The position numbers and the translations under genes were made by a program. This document shows positions 1 through 8,987 of a stretch of DNA of 40,983 nucleotides, in pieces (within the stretch, counting starts at the first letter, position 1; each line of letters starts with the position of its first letter). This DNA is from a virus. A model generated the notes under the pieces. That model was given only the letters and a program-made list of their open reading frames with translations, did not search any database and was not told the origin of the DNA. The DNA is taken from positions 1-40,983 of the IMG/VR virus record IMGVR_UViG_3300044956_000299; one strand, given 5' to 3'.

Positions 1-178
1 TTGGAGGCCCCGAGACGCTCGAAGCTGTACTTCATGATGTTCACCGGCGTGCGCACGAACGGGAGGATCAGGCGCAGCACCGGATGGTTGACCACCATCT
101 TCTGCAATTCGCCGCCAATTCCGTCCAACTCCGTGGTGAAGGTGCGGTAGCGCGCCTCCTGCAGGGCCACCTCGCGCA
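1..178. repeat. Terminal overlap of circular contig, left copy
   Basis: Bases 1-178 match 40806-40983 with a single difference (A at 128, G at 40933). The overlap lies inside one reading frame that stays open across the join, so it marks the contig closing on itself (unit length about 40,805 bp) rather than a phage end. The difference changes a leucine codon TTG to CTG and is silent. Confidence 0.9.
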
Positions 179-3100
179 CGGCGTCGCTCGGGTCGTCGAT
201 GATCCGAGCCATCTCCTCGACGAGGTCGTCCCCCTTGAGGCCCTTCTTGCTGGCCTCGCGGAACGCTTGGGCGTGAAGCTGCCCACGGTAGTGCATCGTC
301 TTGAAGATTTCGTCGGCGGTCATGAGTGCCTTGCCCGGCACCCGCACCAGAGACCCGAAGATGTCCATGGCCCGTCCAGCGAAGCTGTTGGGGTCGAGCT
401 TCCAGTTCTCGGCGGTGAGGGCCGGGTTGATGCCGGCGTCCAGCTTCCCGGTGCTCATGGCATCGACCACAGGGGTGTTGCTGGCGAAGGTGCGCCACGC
501 GTTGCCCAGGTCCGGTCCGGCGGCTCCGATGGTGCTGGCGGCGCCTCGGAAGTCCCCACGCACCGCTTGGCCTGCGGAGCGCATGAGGGCCTCGCGGCCC
601 CGCGCGGTGACCCGCACAGCATCGCGGATGCCGGCCATCATGCCCATCATCTGAGCACCCACCTCGCCGAACGTCGTGCGATCCTTGGACCTGGTCAGCG
701 CGCCCACGGCGGCAGACACGGTCTTCTCGGACACGCCCGACACGGCCACGAGGAGGTTCGACGTGGCGTTGACGGTGTGGGTGATGGGGCCGGACAGCAG
801 GCCGTTGATGAAGATTTCGAGGAAGCCGTCTGCCGTCTTGGCCAGCATGGACTTCTGCGAGGCCTTCGCCATCTGCTCGGGCGAGAGGGTGGCCAGCCGC
901 GCCAGCTCCTTGACGTTCATGTCGAGGCCGCCGAGGCTTTCGATGATCTCCATCGCCTCGCGGAACATGGAGTCCGGGGTCTTGGCGGTGAGACGCAGGG
1001 AGCGCAGGCCGCGTGCTACCTCGGACTTCGTACCCTTGACGTAGGCCATGGCGGTGGCCGTGATGCGCATCTGCTTGTGGGCAGCCACGATCAGGGCCGG
1101 CAGGGACATGCCACCCCCGCCGTTCTGTATGGCCTGCACCAGCTCCAGCGACCGCTTCGCGCTGGCCAGCTCGAACACGCGGGCCGCCATCAGGCGCGGG
1201 GCCAGTGCGGCCACGTCCTCGTTCAGCTCCTTGAGGGCCTTGGGGGTCATCCCCATGGAGTCGGCGAGCTGGTAGACGGCGGCATCACCCATGCGGGCGG
1301 AGCCAACCCGAGCGGCCGCGCCGGAGAATCGCTCCTCCAGTTGGCGCATTAGCAGCGCGGTGTCCTCGTCGGTGTCAACGTACTTCCAGTTGATCCACGA
1401 GGCCGCCTCGTCGGCTGCGGCCAGAACGTCGCCGCGCACCAGTGCCTCCACCATCCGCTGCGCTTGCGTCTCGGTGACGCGGGGTTGGCGGTTGGGGGCG
1501 GAGGAGACGGAGGCCTTGACCTCCAGCCCATCCGCGTCTCGGAAGAAGTGGGCAGCGTCGGCCGCATCCACGTCGTCGAGGTAGTTCTTGAAGGCGGAGA
1601 CCTTGGCGGCATCCGGGGTCTTCGCGGCCTTGGCGGCTGAGGCACGTTTCGCCAGACGCATCACGCCCGAGGCCCCGGCCAAGCCGGCCAGTGCTCCGAG
1701 GAATGCCCCTTCGACACCGTTCTGCTCGTAGCCCACCAGAGCGCCGGCACCACCACCCGCGACGTGCGCGAGCAGTGCCGGGCTGGCGAAGCCGCCTTGG
1801 CGGCCACCGAGGCCACCCGCCTCTCCTTCGGAGCGGGCCAGGGCCACCTCGACTGCCTGCTGCACGCGGCCGGCACGCTGGGCGGCCTCGGCTGCGATGC
1901 GGGCGGCGTCCGACTCAGAGGTCGGCCAGCCGCGCCACGGCCCTTCGCCGGGCAGTTCCCCGCCTTCGCGCAGGATGCGGCGCTCGGTGTCAGTGAATGC
2001 CCCGGTGCCGCGGTTGACCACTTCGAGGTCCGAGCGGCCCGGCGGGGGCAGCACGCCATCGGCGATCAGCCGCTCCTCCGCTTCCTTGGCCAGGTCAGCG
2101 TAGTTGCGCAGGAGGATCTGGTCATCGGCGCTGCGCAGGGCACCGGGCTTGCGGAGCAGCACGTCGATCAGTCCGGCCACGTTCACCTCTGAGGGGGTGA
2201 ATCGGGTTCCGGTGACCAGCACGTCGCTGGCGGCCTCTTCCCACGCACTGGCGCGGCGGTTGCCGATGACCACCTCCGCGTCCAGCTCGGCGACCGTGCG
2301 AGGCGGCTCAGGTACCTTGGTGAGCGCAGCGTCCCCGGAGGCTGCCGCTTCCACTTCGAGCCTCTTGGCGGCACCGGCGGCCTGAGCTGCCTGCGCTTCC
2401 TTGACGGCGCGAGCCACGGCCTCGGCGGCCTTCTTCTCGGCCTCCGCAGCCTTGGCGGCAATCTCCGCCGCCTTGCCCTCGCGGGCGGCACGGGCGGACT
2501 GCGCGGCGGCCCGCTCCTTCGCCTCGGCCCCCGCCTTCGCAGTGGCGGCCTTGCGAGCTTCGATCTCTTCGAGGGCGGCACGGATGCGGTCGGTCTCGCG
2601 CGTGGCTGCCTCTTCCTCCGCGCCGCGGGCGGCCACGACCTTCTGCGCGATCTCCTCCGGGACGTCCTTGCCCTTGGCCTGCCAGTAGCGGCGCAGGGTC
2701 TTCCACGAGGCGAAGATGCCCTCAGCGATGCCGCCGAGGAACATGCCCTCCACGGCCGTGCGGGCGCGGGATTCCAGCTTCGAGTTGGGGTCTCGGTCGG
2801 CCCACCACCGCAGCACGTCCGCCATGGCCGAAGGGTTGTCCTTCGTCCACTCGGCGAGCATGTCGGTCAGGCGGGCCTCCTCGGCCTCGAACGCGGCGAA
2901 GTCGGTAGCCGCGCCTGCGACCATGCCCTTCGCTGCGACGGACTTCGAGAAGGCGCCGGCAGACCCGAGGACCTTGTAGGTCCCGAGGAAGGGGACAACG
3001 AACTGGCCGATGCCTCGGGCCACGCGGCCCACGCCGGACTCGTTGTCCGCCACGATGGCACGCTTCGACTGCTTGAAGGCCTGCCCTGCCGGCCCGCCCC

Positions 3101-3446
3101 CGAAGGGGCCTTGCTGGGCGGTGCGCTCTGCCTCGGCCGCCGCTTGGCCGGTGAGGTACTCACGGGCGGTGAGGAACGCACTCTCCAGCGCGGCGGCGGA
3201 GTCGTCCCACAGGGACACGATCCCGCCCACCGCGTCGAGGGGTGCCCCGACCACGGCGCGTGCGGTCTCGCGGACCACGCCGGGTCCCTTCTTCTCCGGG
3301 GCGGCGGGGGCCGGCTCGGGCGCTGCGGGGGCGGTGATGGGGGACTGCGCCAGCTCGGTCTCCAGAGAGTCCAGCAGCTTGCGGTCGGTGTCCCGCATCC
3401 GCTTCGCGCGTTCCTGCAGGTATTCGTGGTCGAGGGTGTCGTTCAT
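1..3446 (-). CDS. Large internal virion (ejectosome) protein, gp16-like, N-terminal part; continues at 39734-40805
   Basis: This is the start of the largest gene. Joined to 39734-40805 it encodes about 1,505 residues (T7 gp16 has 1,318). Position after the gp14- and gp15-like genes argues for the core protein that is ejected and helps carry DNA across the envelope. The ATG at 3446 overlaps the upstream stop as ATGA. Visible parts: a proline/alanine-rich linker near residues 35-50; an alanine-, glutamate- and lysine-rich predicted coiled coil at about 255-370; a glycine-rich hydrophobic stretch at about 560-600 that could insert in membrane; then long helical sequence. I see no lytic transglycosylase motif at the N-terminus, where T7 gp16 has one. 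Assignment rests on position, size and composition more than on recognisable motifs. Confidence 0.85.
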   Translation of the reverse strand, partial: MNDTLDHEYLQERAKRMRDTDRKLLDSLETELAQSPITAPAAPEPAPAAPEKKGPGVVRETARAVVGAPLDAVGGIVSLWDDSAAALESAFLTAREYLTGQAAAEAERTAQQGPFGGGPAGQAFKQSKRAIVADNESGVGRVARGIGQFVVPFLGTYKVLGSAGAFSKSVAAKGMVAGAATDFAAFEAEEARLTDMLAEWTKDNPSAMADVLRWWADRDPNSKLESRARTAVEGMFLGGIAEGIFASWKTLRRYWQAKGKDVPEEIAQKVVAARGAEEEAATRETDRIRAALEEIEARKAATAKAGAEAKERAAAQSARAAREGKAAEIAAKAAEAEKKAAEAVARAVKEAQAAQAAGAAKRLEVEAAASGDAALTKVPEPPRTVAELDAEVVIGNRRASAWEEAASDVLVTGTRFTPSEVNVAGLIDVLLRKPGALRSADDQILLRNYADLAKEAEERLIADGVLPPPGRSDLEVVNRGTGAFTDTERRILREGGELPGEGPWRGWPTSESDAARIAAEAAQRAGRVQQAVEVALARSEGEAGGLGGRQGGFASPALLAHVAGGGAGALVGYEQNGVEGAFLGALAGLAGASGVMRLAKRASAAKAAKTPDAAKVSAFKNYLDDVDAADAAHFFRDADGLEVKASVSSAPNRQPRVTETQAQRMVEALVRGDVLAAADEAASWINWKYVDTDEDTALLMRQLEERFSGAAARVGSARMGDAAVYQLADSMGMTPKALKELNEDVAALAPRLMAARVFELASAKRSLELVQAIQNGGGGMSLPALIVAAHKQMRITATAMAYVKGTKSEVARGLRSLRLTAKTPDSMFREAMEIIESLGGLDMNVKELARLATLSPEQMAKASQKSMLAKTADGFLEIFINGLLSGPITHTVNATSNLLVAVSGVSEKTVSAAVGALTRSKDRTTFGEVGAQMMGMMAGIRDAVRVTARGREALMRSAGQAVRGDFRGAASTIGAAGPDLGNAWRTFASNTPVVDAMSTGKLDAGINPALTAENWKLDPNSFAGRAMDIFGSLVRVPGKALMTADEIFKTMHYRGQLHAQAFREASKKGLKGDDLVEEMARIIDDPSDAVREVALQEARYRTFTTELDGIGGELQKMVVNHPVLRLILPFVRTPVNIMKYSFERLGAS

Positions 3447-5161
3447 CGTTGGATGTGCTGAGGGTTCTTCTGGAAGTAGCGAACCTGGCGCTCGGCCTCC
3501 TGAGCCGTGATCTCGCCGCGACGTGCGCGGGCGATGGCGTCCTCCGGTGAGCGGGAGGTGATGGAGGGCGGCTTGGAGCCAGCATTGGCCCCGGATGCGC
3601 GTAGGGGTGCCACTTGGTTGTCGAACATGGAGAGGGCCTGCTTGGCGGCGGAGTCGATGTAGGCGTCCCGCTTGGCAGGGTCAGGCATGCCCAAGGAGTC
3701 CTCAACGGCCTGCATGAAGTAGTTTTCGGCGGCGACGCGCGCCAGCCGGTACTTGTTCTTCTGCTCGCCGTCCAGCTCGGAGAAGGGGTCGTTGATGCCG
3801 GAGTCGAGGTTCTTGAGGGTGTTCAGGTGCCCCTGCACGCGTGCTCCCTTGACGTACTCCTCAGAGAGCTTGCGGTGGCGGTCCTCGCCCTGCCGAGTGC
3901 GGTCCTGCCACGACTGCCACTTCTCCACCAGCATGTTCTGCAGGGACAGCGGCAGCTCGGCAGCGACCACGTCCTTCCACTTCGTGGCCCCGGAGTAGAT
4001 GCCCATCACGAGGTCGCGGGCGCGCAGACGCTCCTCCTCGGTCTCGACCTTGGCCTCCACCCGCTTGAGGCGGTCTGCGTGCTTGTAGACGTCGTCAGCG
4101 TTGAAGAGGCCGGGGTTCGCACGCACGATGGCCTCGAAGGCGACGCGCGCCTTGTTCAGGTCACCACCGGCGAATGCCTCGGTGTAGATCGGGGCGAGCA
4201 TGTCCTCGCGGCGTTGCTCGCGCTCCGCCTTGAGGCGCAACAGCTCCTGCCGGCGTTGATCCGCTTGCACCCGCTCGGCCATCTGCTGGCCCTCGTCGAT
4301 GGCCTTCTTGAACTCGGGGATGCGGTACATGGACGGGGTGCCGTCCGCCCGGTCGGCCTTGAGGGCCTCGAAGGCTTCGGGAACTCCGCGGTTGCCGTAG
4401 AGGTTGGCGGTGGCCAGCAGCATCGCGTTGAAGCGCGCACCGGTCACGCCTACCGACTTGGCGTGCTGGTACAGGGTCTGCAGAGCAATAGCGTCGGGAA
4501 CGTCGGCACCTTCCTTCGCGCGTGCGACGCGGGCGAGGTACTCGTCCTCGGTCTCGTCAGAGGCGCGCTGGATGTTCTGAGCGCCCTTCGACAGGAACTG
4601 CTCGAAGGTCTTGTCGATGAGGGCCTGCGTGTCCTCCTCGGCCTTGGCGATCACCTGCTCGCGCTGGCGATCTGCGAACAGCGTGCGGAGCCGGTCAGCC
4701 TTCGCGGCGAACGCGGTGTCGTAGGCGGCCTTGAAGGGTCCGTCTACCATGCCGCGCGTCTTTAACTTGTAGACCTGCTGAATGTACCCCTCGGAACTCA
4801 TACCAATGTCTTGCCCGGCAAGGACGCCCTGCAGCATCTCTTCGCCATCGGCGTCTCCAGCCAGCGCGGCATCGGCCCGCTGGTAGCCCTCCGCCCATGC
4901 AGCACTGGCTTTTTCGTTCTTTGACATGCCGGCTTGCCGAGCCGCCGCGCCGGCTTCTCGGTCCCGTTTATCAAGCCGTTCGACAACGGTGTCGGCCGCC
5001 TTTCCGAAAGAGACTAGACCAGAGATGTACTCGGCGATAGACCTGTCCTCGCCTACAATTCGCTGAATTTGGCGGGCGGCAACTACGGGGGCTTCCCCCT
5101 GCGCCATAAGGGGGTTTCCTAAGCGCATGCCTCCTTTGCGCTGCGTCTGCGGTCTAGCCAT
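3443..5161 (-). CDS. Internal virion protein, gp15-like
   Basis: A 572-residue, strongly helical, charged protein without membrane segments (T7 gp15 has 747). It sits between the gp14-like and gp16-like genes, the invariant place of the second ejection protein, which in T7 forms a periplasmic tube with gp16. The N-terminus is rich in basic residues and glutamine; the centre is arginine- and glutamate-rich, suited to long helices. The ATG at 5161 shares a base with the upstream TAA (TAATG), and its TGA overlaps the next start (ATGA), so the three core genes are translationally coupled. Identification is by context and composition; it is shorter than the T7 protein. Confidence 0.8.
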   Translation of the reverse strand: MARPQTQRKGGMRLGNPLMAQGEAPVVAARQIQRIVGEDRSIAEYISGLVSFGKAADTVVERLDKRDREAGAAARQAGMSKNEKASAAWAEGYQRADAALAGDADGEEMLQGVLAGQDIGMSSEGYIQQVYKLKTRGMVDGPFKAAYDTAFAAKADRLRTLFADRQREQVIAKAEEDTQALIDKTFEQFLSKGAQNIQRASDETEDEYLARVARAKEGADVPDAIALQTLYQHAKSVGVTGARFNAMLLATANLYGNRGVPEAFEALKADRADGTPSMYRIPEFKKAIDEGQQMAERVQADQRRQELLRLKAEREQRREDMLAPIYTEAFAGGDLNKARVAFEAIVRANPGLFNADDVYKHADRLKRVEAKVETEEERLRARDLVMGIYSGATKWKDVVAAELPLSLQNMLVEKWQSWQDRTRQGEDRHRKLSEEYVKGARVQGHLNTLKNLDSGINDPFSELDGEQKNKYRLARVAAENYFMQAVEDSLGMPDPAKRDAYIDSAAKQALSMFDNQVAPLRASGANAGSKPPSITSRSPEDAIARARRGEITAQEAERQVRYFQKNPQHIQR

Positions 5162-5781
5162 TATGTGCTTCCGTAGATGCGGTTGATGTTGCCTTGGACT
5201 CCGCCAGCGTCGCCGATGAGCCGACCACCACCACCATCAATGCGGAAACGAGAAGAGAATCCGCTTGACCAATTACCTATGGAAGTGCCCACCCGCCCCG
5301 CCCCTGACGACAGTGACGCGCTGCTTGCAACAGTGCTGGAGATACCACCCAAGAGGCCAAGAACTGATGGGCGCTGAATGCCGGCCAGTTGCTGCGTGGC
5401 GTTTTCGTAGGTGGCGAGCTTCTGGCGTTTGATTTGATTTATCCCTTTGCGAAGGTTCGACTGCATGGACGATATGTCGTCCCCTTCGTTGAACAGAGAT
5501 TCGCCACGGATTCGCATCTGCGTGTTACCAACCACGCCAGAGTCGGCGAAAACCGCCGCAAGACGCCCACGCTCCGCGATGCCCTGCCTGGCGCGCAAGC
5601 TTGCCTTCTCGGCGACGGCCTGCTGCATTTCAATGGCCTGCAGATCGAGGTCTTCGTAGGCGAGCTGCGTGTTACGGGCTAAGTGCTCGCGCTGCCGGCG
5701 CGCCGCCTTGCGGGCAGCGCCGAAGGCCTCTATCTGCGCGGCAATCTGGAAAGCGCCCAAGACTGCCTGAGAAGTGGACAT
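5161..5781 (-). CDS. Internal virion protein, gp14-like
   Basis: A 206-residue protein, close to T7 gp14 (196). It begins with a short alanine-rich hydrophobic helix (SQAVLGAFQIAAQIEAFGAA), continues with a glutamine-rich amphipathic helical region, and ends in a glycine- and serine-rich tail. Alanine/glutamine-rich helical organisation is typical of gp14, which inserts in the outer membrane during DNA ejection in T7. The start lies 3 bases after the stop of the gp13-like gene, and the TAA overlaps the next ATG. No catalytic motif is visible. Confidence 0.8.
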   Translation of the reverse strand: MSTSQAVLGAFQIAAQIEAFGAARKAARRQREHLARNTQLAYEDLDLQAIEMQQAVAEKASLRARQGIAERGRLAAVFADSGVVGNTQMRIRGESLFNEGDDISSMQSNLRKGINQIKRQKLATYENATQQLAGIQRPSVLGLLGGISSTVASSASLSSGAGRVGTSIGNWSSGFSSRFRIDGGGGRLIGDAGGVQGNINRIYGST

Positions 5782-5784
5782 GGG

Positions 5785-6279
5785 TCAGGACTCGAATGGG
5801 TAGAAAAACTCTCCGGTTTTTGGGTGCCGGAGGATGGACTTCGGCCGCCTGTCGAGACGGAAGCCGAAGTGCTCTATGAAGGTGTGGGACTGGACGGCCT
5901 TGTTCCACACCGTGTTCCAGAAGACCCGGCGCTCGCCGGCGCTGTTGTGGCGGTGGCACTCCATCAGGGAGTAGATCACCTTGCCGGCGCGCACCAGGTC
6001 TCGCGGCCGCAGCCCTTCACGGGCCACGAACCACGGCTGGAGCAGGATGTCATTCTCCACGTCCGAGGACTCGGCCAGCCCCGCCAGTACCCAAACCCGC
6101 CCGGTCCCGTCCACCAGTGCCCACGAACGCGAGCCGCTCCAGTGCAGAGCTTCGAGGACGGCGGCCAGAGGGTCTCTCCAGCCGGCCGCCTTGCACTCGT
6201 TGACGTCTGCGGCGCGCATGTTCTCCCCGAACTCGCCGAGGCGGGTCATGGAGAGCTGAAACGGATCGACAGCACGCAT
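5785..6279 (-). CDS. gp13-like virion or assembly protein, GNAT-type fold likely
   Basis: A 164-residue protein directly after tail tubular protein B, where T7 carries gene 13. The layout, with an N-terminal segment DVNECKAAG, a central strand region WALVDGTGRVWVLAGLA and a C-terminal WNKAVQSHTFIEHFGFRL, resembles the acetyltransferase-like fold of gp13 proteins (DUF2833 type). In T7, gp13 is needed for virion assembly. The ATG at 6279 overlaps the upstream TGA by one base and follows GGAGG at a good distance, which decides against an upstream in-frame ATG at 6318 inside the tail gene. Enzymatic activity is not implied. Confidence 0.7.
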   Translation of the reverse strand: MRAVDPFQLSMTRLGEFGENMRAADVNECKAAGWRDPLAAVLEALHWSGSRSWALVDGTGRVWVLAGLAESSDVENDILLQPWFVAREGLRPRDLVRAGKVIYSLMECHRHNSAGERRVFWNTVWNKAVQSHTFIEHFGFRLDRRPKSILRHPKTGEFFYPFES

Positions 6280-8357
6280 CACATCCTCCGGGATCGTGGA
6301 ACGTAGTAGCCCTCCCACTCGGCCGACTGCACCGCGAAGGGGAGGTAGGACTTGGACTTGAGCCGGATGCGGGCCGTGCGGCTGTTGCCGAACACCGGGA
6401 ACCGGAACCGGTCTCGCACGAGGCTAGAGCTGCCGAGCGTGTAGTTGCCCAGCGACTTCGCCGTGAACACCGAACGGCCCGTGGTCTGCCCCGGCCGGAT
6501 CACCTCAGCTTCGAGGAACCCGGTGAGGTTGGTGAGCACCGAGAAGTAGCGCAGTTGCAGGCGCCCATCCAGCGTGGCGGCGTTCTGCTGGTTGCGCACG
6601 AACTGCTCGCTGAACTCGAACACGGACTCGTAGGGCACGCCGAACACCATGCCGGCGCCGGAGTAGTCCCCCTGCACCCGCGCGAGCGTGCTCGTGACCA
6701 TCGTCACCGCCGGGCTGTCACCTTCGAGGGCCGGGAAGTTGGGGTCGATGCACACCCCAACGACCACGTCGAGGCCGGTGTCCACGGGGTACGGGAGGGT
6801 CCACGAGGTGGTCTGCGACGCGGAGTCGTAGACGCCTGCCGTGGTGGTCCAGCGGCGGTCTAGGTGGATCTTGATGCCGTTGCCAGCATCGTCCTCCAGA
6901 TCGAACACCGACTCTTGGAACTCCATGTACTCCAAGAACAGCTTGGTGCCACGACGGACCACAAGCATCAGCTTGGTGCCGTAGAAGCCCGCACCCTCCA
7001 CCGCGTCCCCCGCCCCGAGGGCGATGTTGAATCGGGACCACGAGGACTGCAGCTTGCGTTGGGTCGAAGGGTCCCAATAGAACTTGTAGACGTACATGGA
7101 GCCGGCGAGGTTCGCGTTGCCGGTGCGGACCAACAGCAGGTCCTCGTTGGGGCTGGCGATCAGCTCGCGGGCGGGGCCGGGCATGTAGGCGGGAACCTGG
7201 GCCGTAATGTCCGGAGCTTGGTTCGTGGAGCTGTCGGGGTCGACGTAGTATTCCCGCACCCCGATGTAGCCACCACGGGGCACCGCGAAGAACACGGTGG
7301 CGCCCGAGCCAACCGGGCGGGTGCTCGTGATGGTCTCGAACTCCGTGGTCTGGACGATGCGGGCGGTCTTCGGGGAGAGCACCTCACCGCCGTCCAGCTC
7401 GAACTGCACCCGGTCCCCGAAGAGCACGAGGGCGCCCTGCAAGGACACCGCGTGGCGCAGGATGGCCACACGCGGGTGGGCCACCGTGAGGTCGATGGGG
7501 TCCTCATCGGACACCAGCGTCGAGGTCTTGGCGAACAGGTTGAAGGGATCGCCGGCGCGCGTGAGGACCACGTTGTCGCCGGAGAGGAACCCGAGGCGGT
7601 TGCGGTAGAAGAACAGCTCGCTGATCTTGCGACCCACGAACGAGGGGTCGGGGTTGGAGACGTCGTCCCCCACCAGCCGGTCGGCCCAGATGTTCTGCGT
7701 GAAGATGAAGGAGTTGGCCCCGTTGCGAACCAGCCGGTAGGGCATGGTGGCCGGGTTGAGCTTGTAGGTGATGCCCGGCTTGACGTGCTCCACCCACACC
7801 GTGCCGTTCGAGCGGACGTAGTAGTCGTCGAAGGACGAGGTGTTGTCGCCGGCAATCTGGCGAATCTGGCCAGAGGAGCTACCGGCGGCCGGGAGGTCCG
7901 AGAACCGCTGCACGGTGGCCGAGAGGGAGCCAGGGACGGTGGCGGGATCCGTGGTCACCGTGACCTGACGGTTCACCACGAAGGTGTAGTCGGCCACGGT
8001 GAGCATCAGGATGTCGTCGCGCGGGCTGGTGGCGGAGCTGATGTAACCCCAACCAGCCGGGGCAGAGACCGTGGCCTCTGCGCCGGTGTCCGCGTTGAAC
8101 ACCCGGATGGTCCCGTTGTGGGCCACAGCCACCCAGCGATCCCCGGATCCCCGGTCGATGAAGTGGCAGTAGATGTTGGCCACGGGGGCGTTGATCAGCT
8201 CCGCGATGTGGTGCACCGGGGGCCGCTTGGTGAGTCCCGCTGCCAGCGCCGAGTAGCAATCCTCCTGCACCTCGCACTGCGAGAGGTCGCGGGACGCCGG
8301 GGGCTGCTGGCTCACTCCGTTGTAGAGGTTGGCGATGGTCTGCGTGACGAGGGACAT
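6279..8357 (-). CDS. Tail tubular protein B (nozzle), gp12-like
   Basis: A 692-residue protein (T7 gp12 has 794). The N-terminus has the family's hallmark: LYNGVSQQPPASR at about residues 11-23 followed by a cysteine-containing segment and KRPPVHHIAEL. Most of the rest is beta-rich, as expected for the propeller-like nozzle, which is a hexamer closing the tail tip and carrying the fibres. The start lies 3 bases after tail tubular A and the stop overlaps the gp13-like start, so it belongs to the tail operon. The identification is secure. Confidence 0.96.
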   Translation of the reverse strand: MSLVTQTIANLYNGVSQQPPASRDLSQCEVQEDCYSALAAGLTKRPPVHHIAELINAPVANIYCHFIDRGSGDRWVAVAHNGTIRVFNADTGAEATVSAPAGWGYISSATSPRDDILMLTVADYTFVVNRQVTVTTDPATVPGSLSATVQRFSDLPAAGSSSGQIRQIAGDNTSSFDDYYVRSNGTVWVEHVKPGITYKLNPATMPYRLVRNGANSFIFTQNIWADRLVGDDVSNPDPSFVGRKISELFFYRNRLGFLSGDNVVLTRAGDPFNLFAKTSTLVSDEDPIDLTVAHPRVAILRHAVSLQGALVLFGDRVQFELDGGEVLSPKTARIVQTTEFETITSTRPVGSGATVFFAVPRGGYIGVREYYVDPDSSTNQAPDITAQVPAYMPGPARELIASPNEDLLLVRTGNANLAGSMYVYKFYWDPSTQRKLQSSWSRFNIALGAGDAVEGAGFYGTKLMLVVRRGTKLFLEYMEFQESVFDLEDDAGNGIKIHLDRRWTTTAGVYDSASQTTSWTLPYPVDTGLDVVVGVCIDPNFPALEGDSPAVTMVTSTLARVQGDYSGAGMVFGVPYESVFEFSEQFVRNQQNAATLDGRLQLRYFSVLTNLTGFLEAEVIRPGQTTGRSVFTAKSLGNYTLGSSSLVRDRFRFPVFGNSRTARIRLKSKSYLPFAVQSAEWEGYYVPRSRRM

Positions 8358-8360
8358 GGG

Positions 8361-8975
8361 TTACCTGATGTAGCGGTTGCCGATGATGGCGTACTCGGAG
8401 GAGCGATCCCTCTTGGTCACCATGCTCGGGTTGTCGTAGAGGAAGTTCACCTGACGATGGGAGCCGTCCTCGCGCAGGAAGTCCACCCGCGCCCGAGCCA
8501 CGTCCTCTTGCGAGAGCTGGTGCAGCGCCGTGGAACCCACCCGCGACTTCTGGAACTTCTCGCCCGCGAGGGCCTTGATGTAGTTGCGGGCGTACTCGGG
8601 GAGGTCGTCCCAAGGGAGGAAGTAGACCAGCCGAACCTCGACCGCCTTCTCGAACACGGAGGTCTGATTGCGGCGGTCGTACAGCTTCCCGTTGCGGACG
8701 ACAACGTCCCGGCCATCGCGTGCGGTCGCCCGCACGGAGAGCCAGTTCGCCCCAACCGAAATCTCGCCGTTCGAGTCGAGCAGCAGCTCCTGTTCGTCCT
8801 CGGTGTTGAAGTGCCAGCCCTTCATCTGAATCTGGCGGGAGAGTTGCCGCAGATCGTCCTGCGCGGAGGCCACGTCGATGAGGCCGGTGTCTTCGAGGTT
8901 GTTCACCGGCCCCTCCCCGATGAGGGAGAGGAGCCAGTTCACAGCGTCGAGTTCGGAGGTGCGGAGTTCAGACAT
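8361..8975 (-). CDS. Tail tubular protein A (gatekeeper), gp11-like
   Basis: A 204-residue protein (T7 gp11 has 196). It opens with SELDAVNWLLSLIGEGPVNNL, the characteristic start of this family, and keeps the conserved GWHFNTE and LPEYARNYI segments. Twelve copies form the ring between portal and nozzle. It is followed after 3 bases by tail tubular B. Upstream it follows the tailspike gene by 12 bases instead of the capsid gene, as in T7; that insertion is the unusual part. Confidence 0.96.
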   Translation of the reverse strand: MSELRTSELDAVNWLLSLIGEGPVNNLEDTGLIDVASAQDDLRQLSRQIQMKGWHFNTEDEQELLLDSNGEISVGANWLSVRATARDGRDVVVRNGKLYDRRNQTSVFEKAVEVRLVYFLPWDDLPEYARNYIKALAGEKFQKSRVGSTALHQLSQEDVARARVDFLREDGSHRQVNFLYDNPSMVTKRDRSSEYAIIGNRYIR

Positions 8976-8987
8976 GGTGAGTTTCAG

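Noticed and set aside
1-178. Terminal repeat as a true phage direct terminal repeat
   Set aside because: It lies inside the gp16-like coding frame, which continues across the join; genome ends are more likely near 33.0-33.8 kb.
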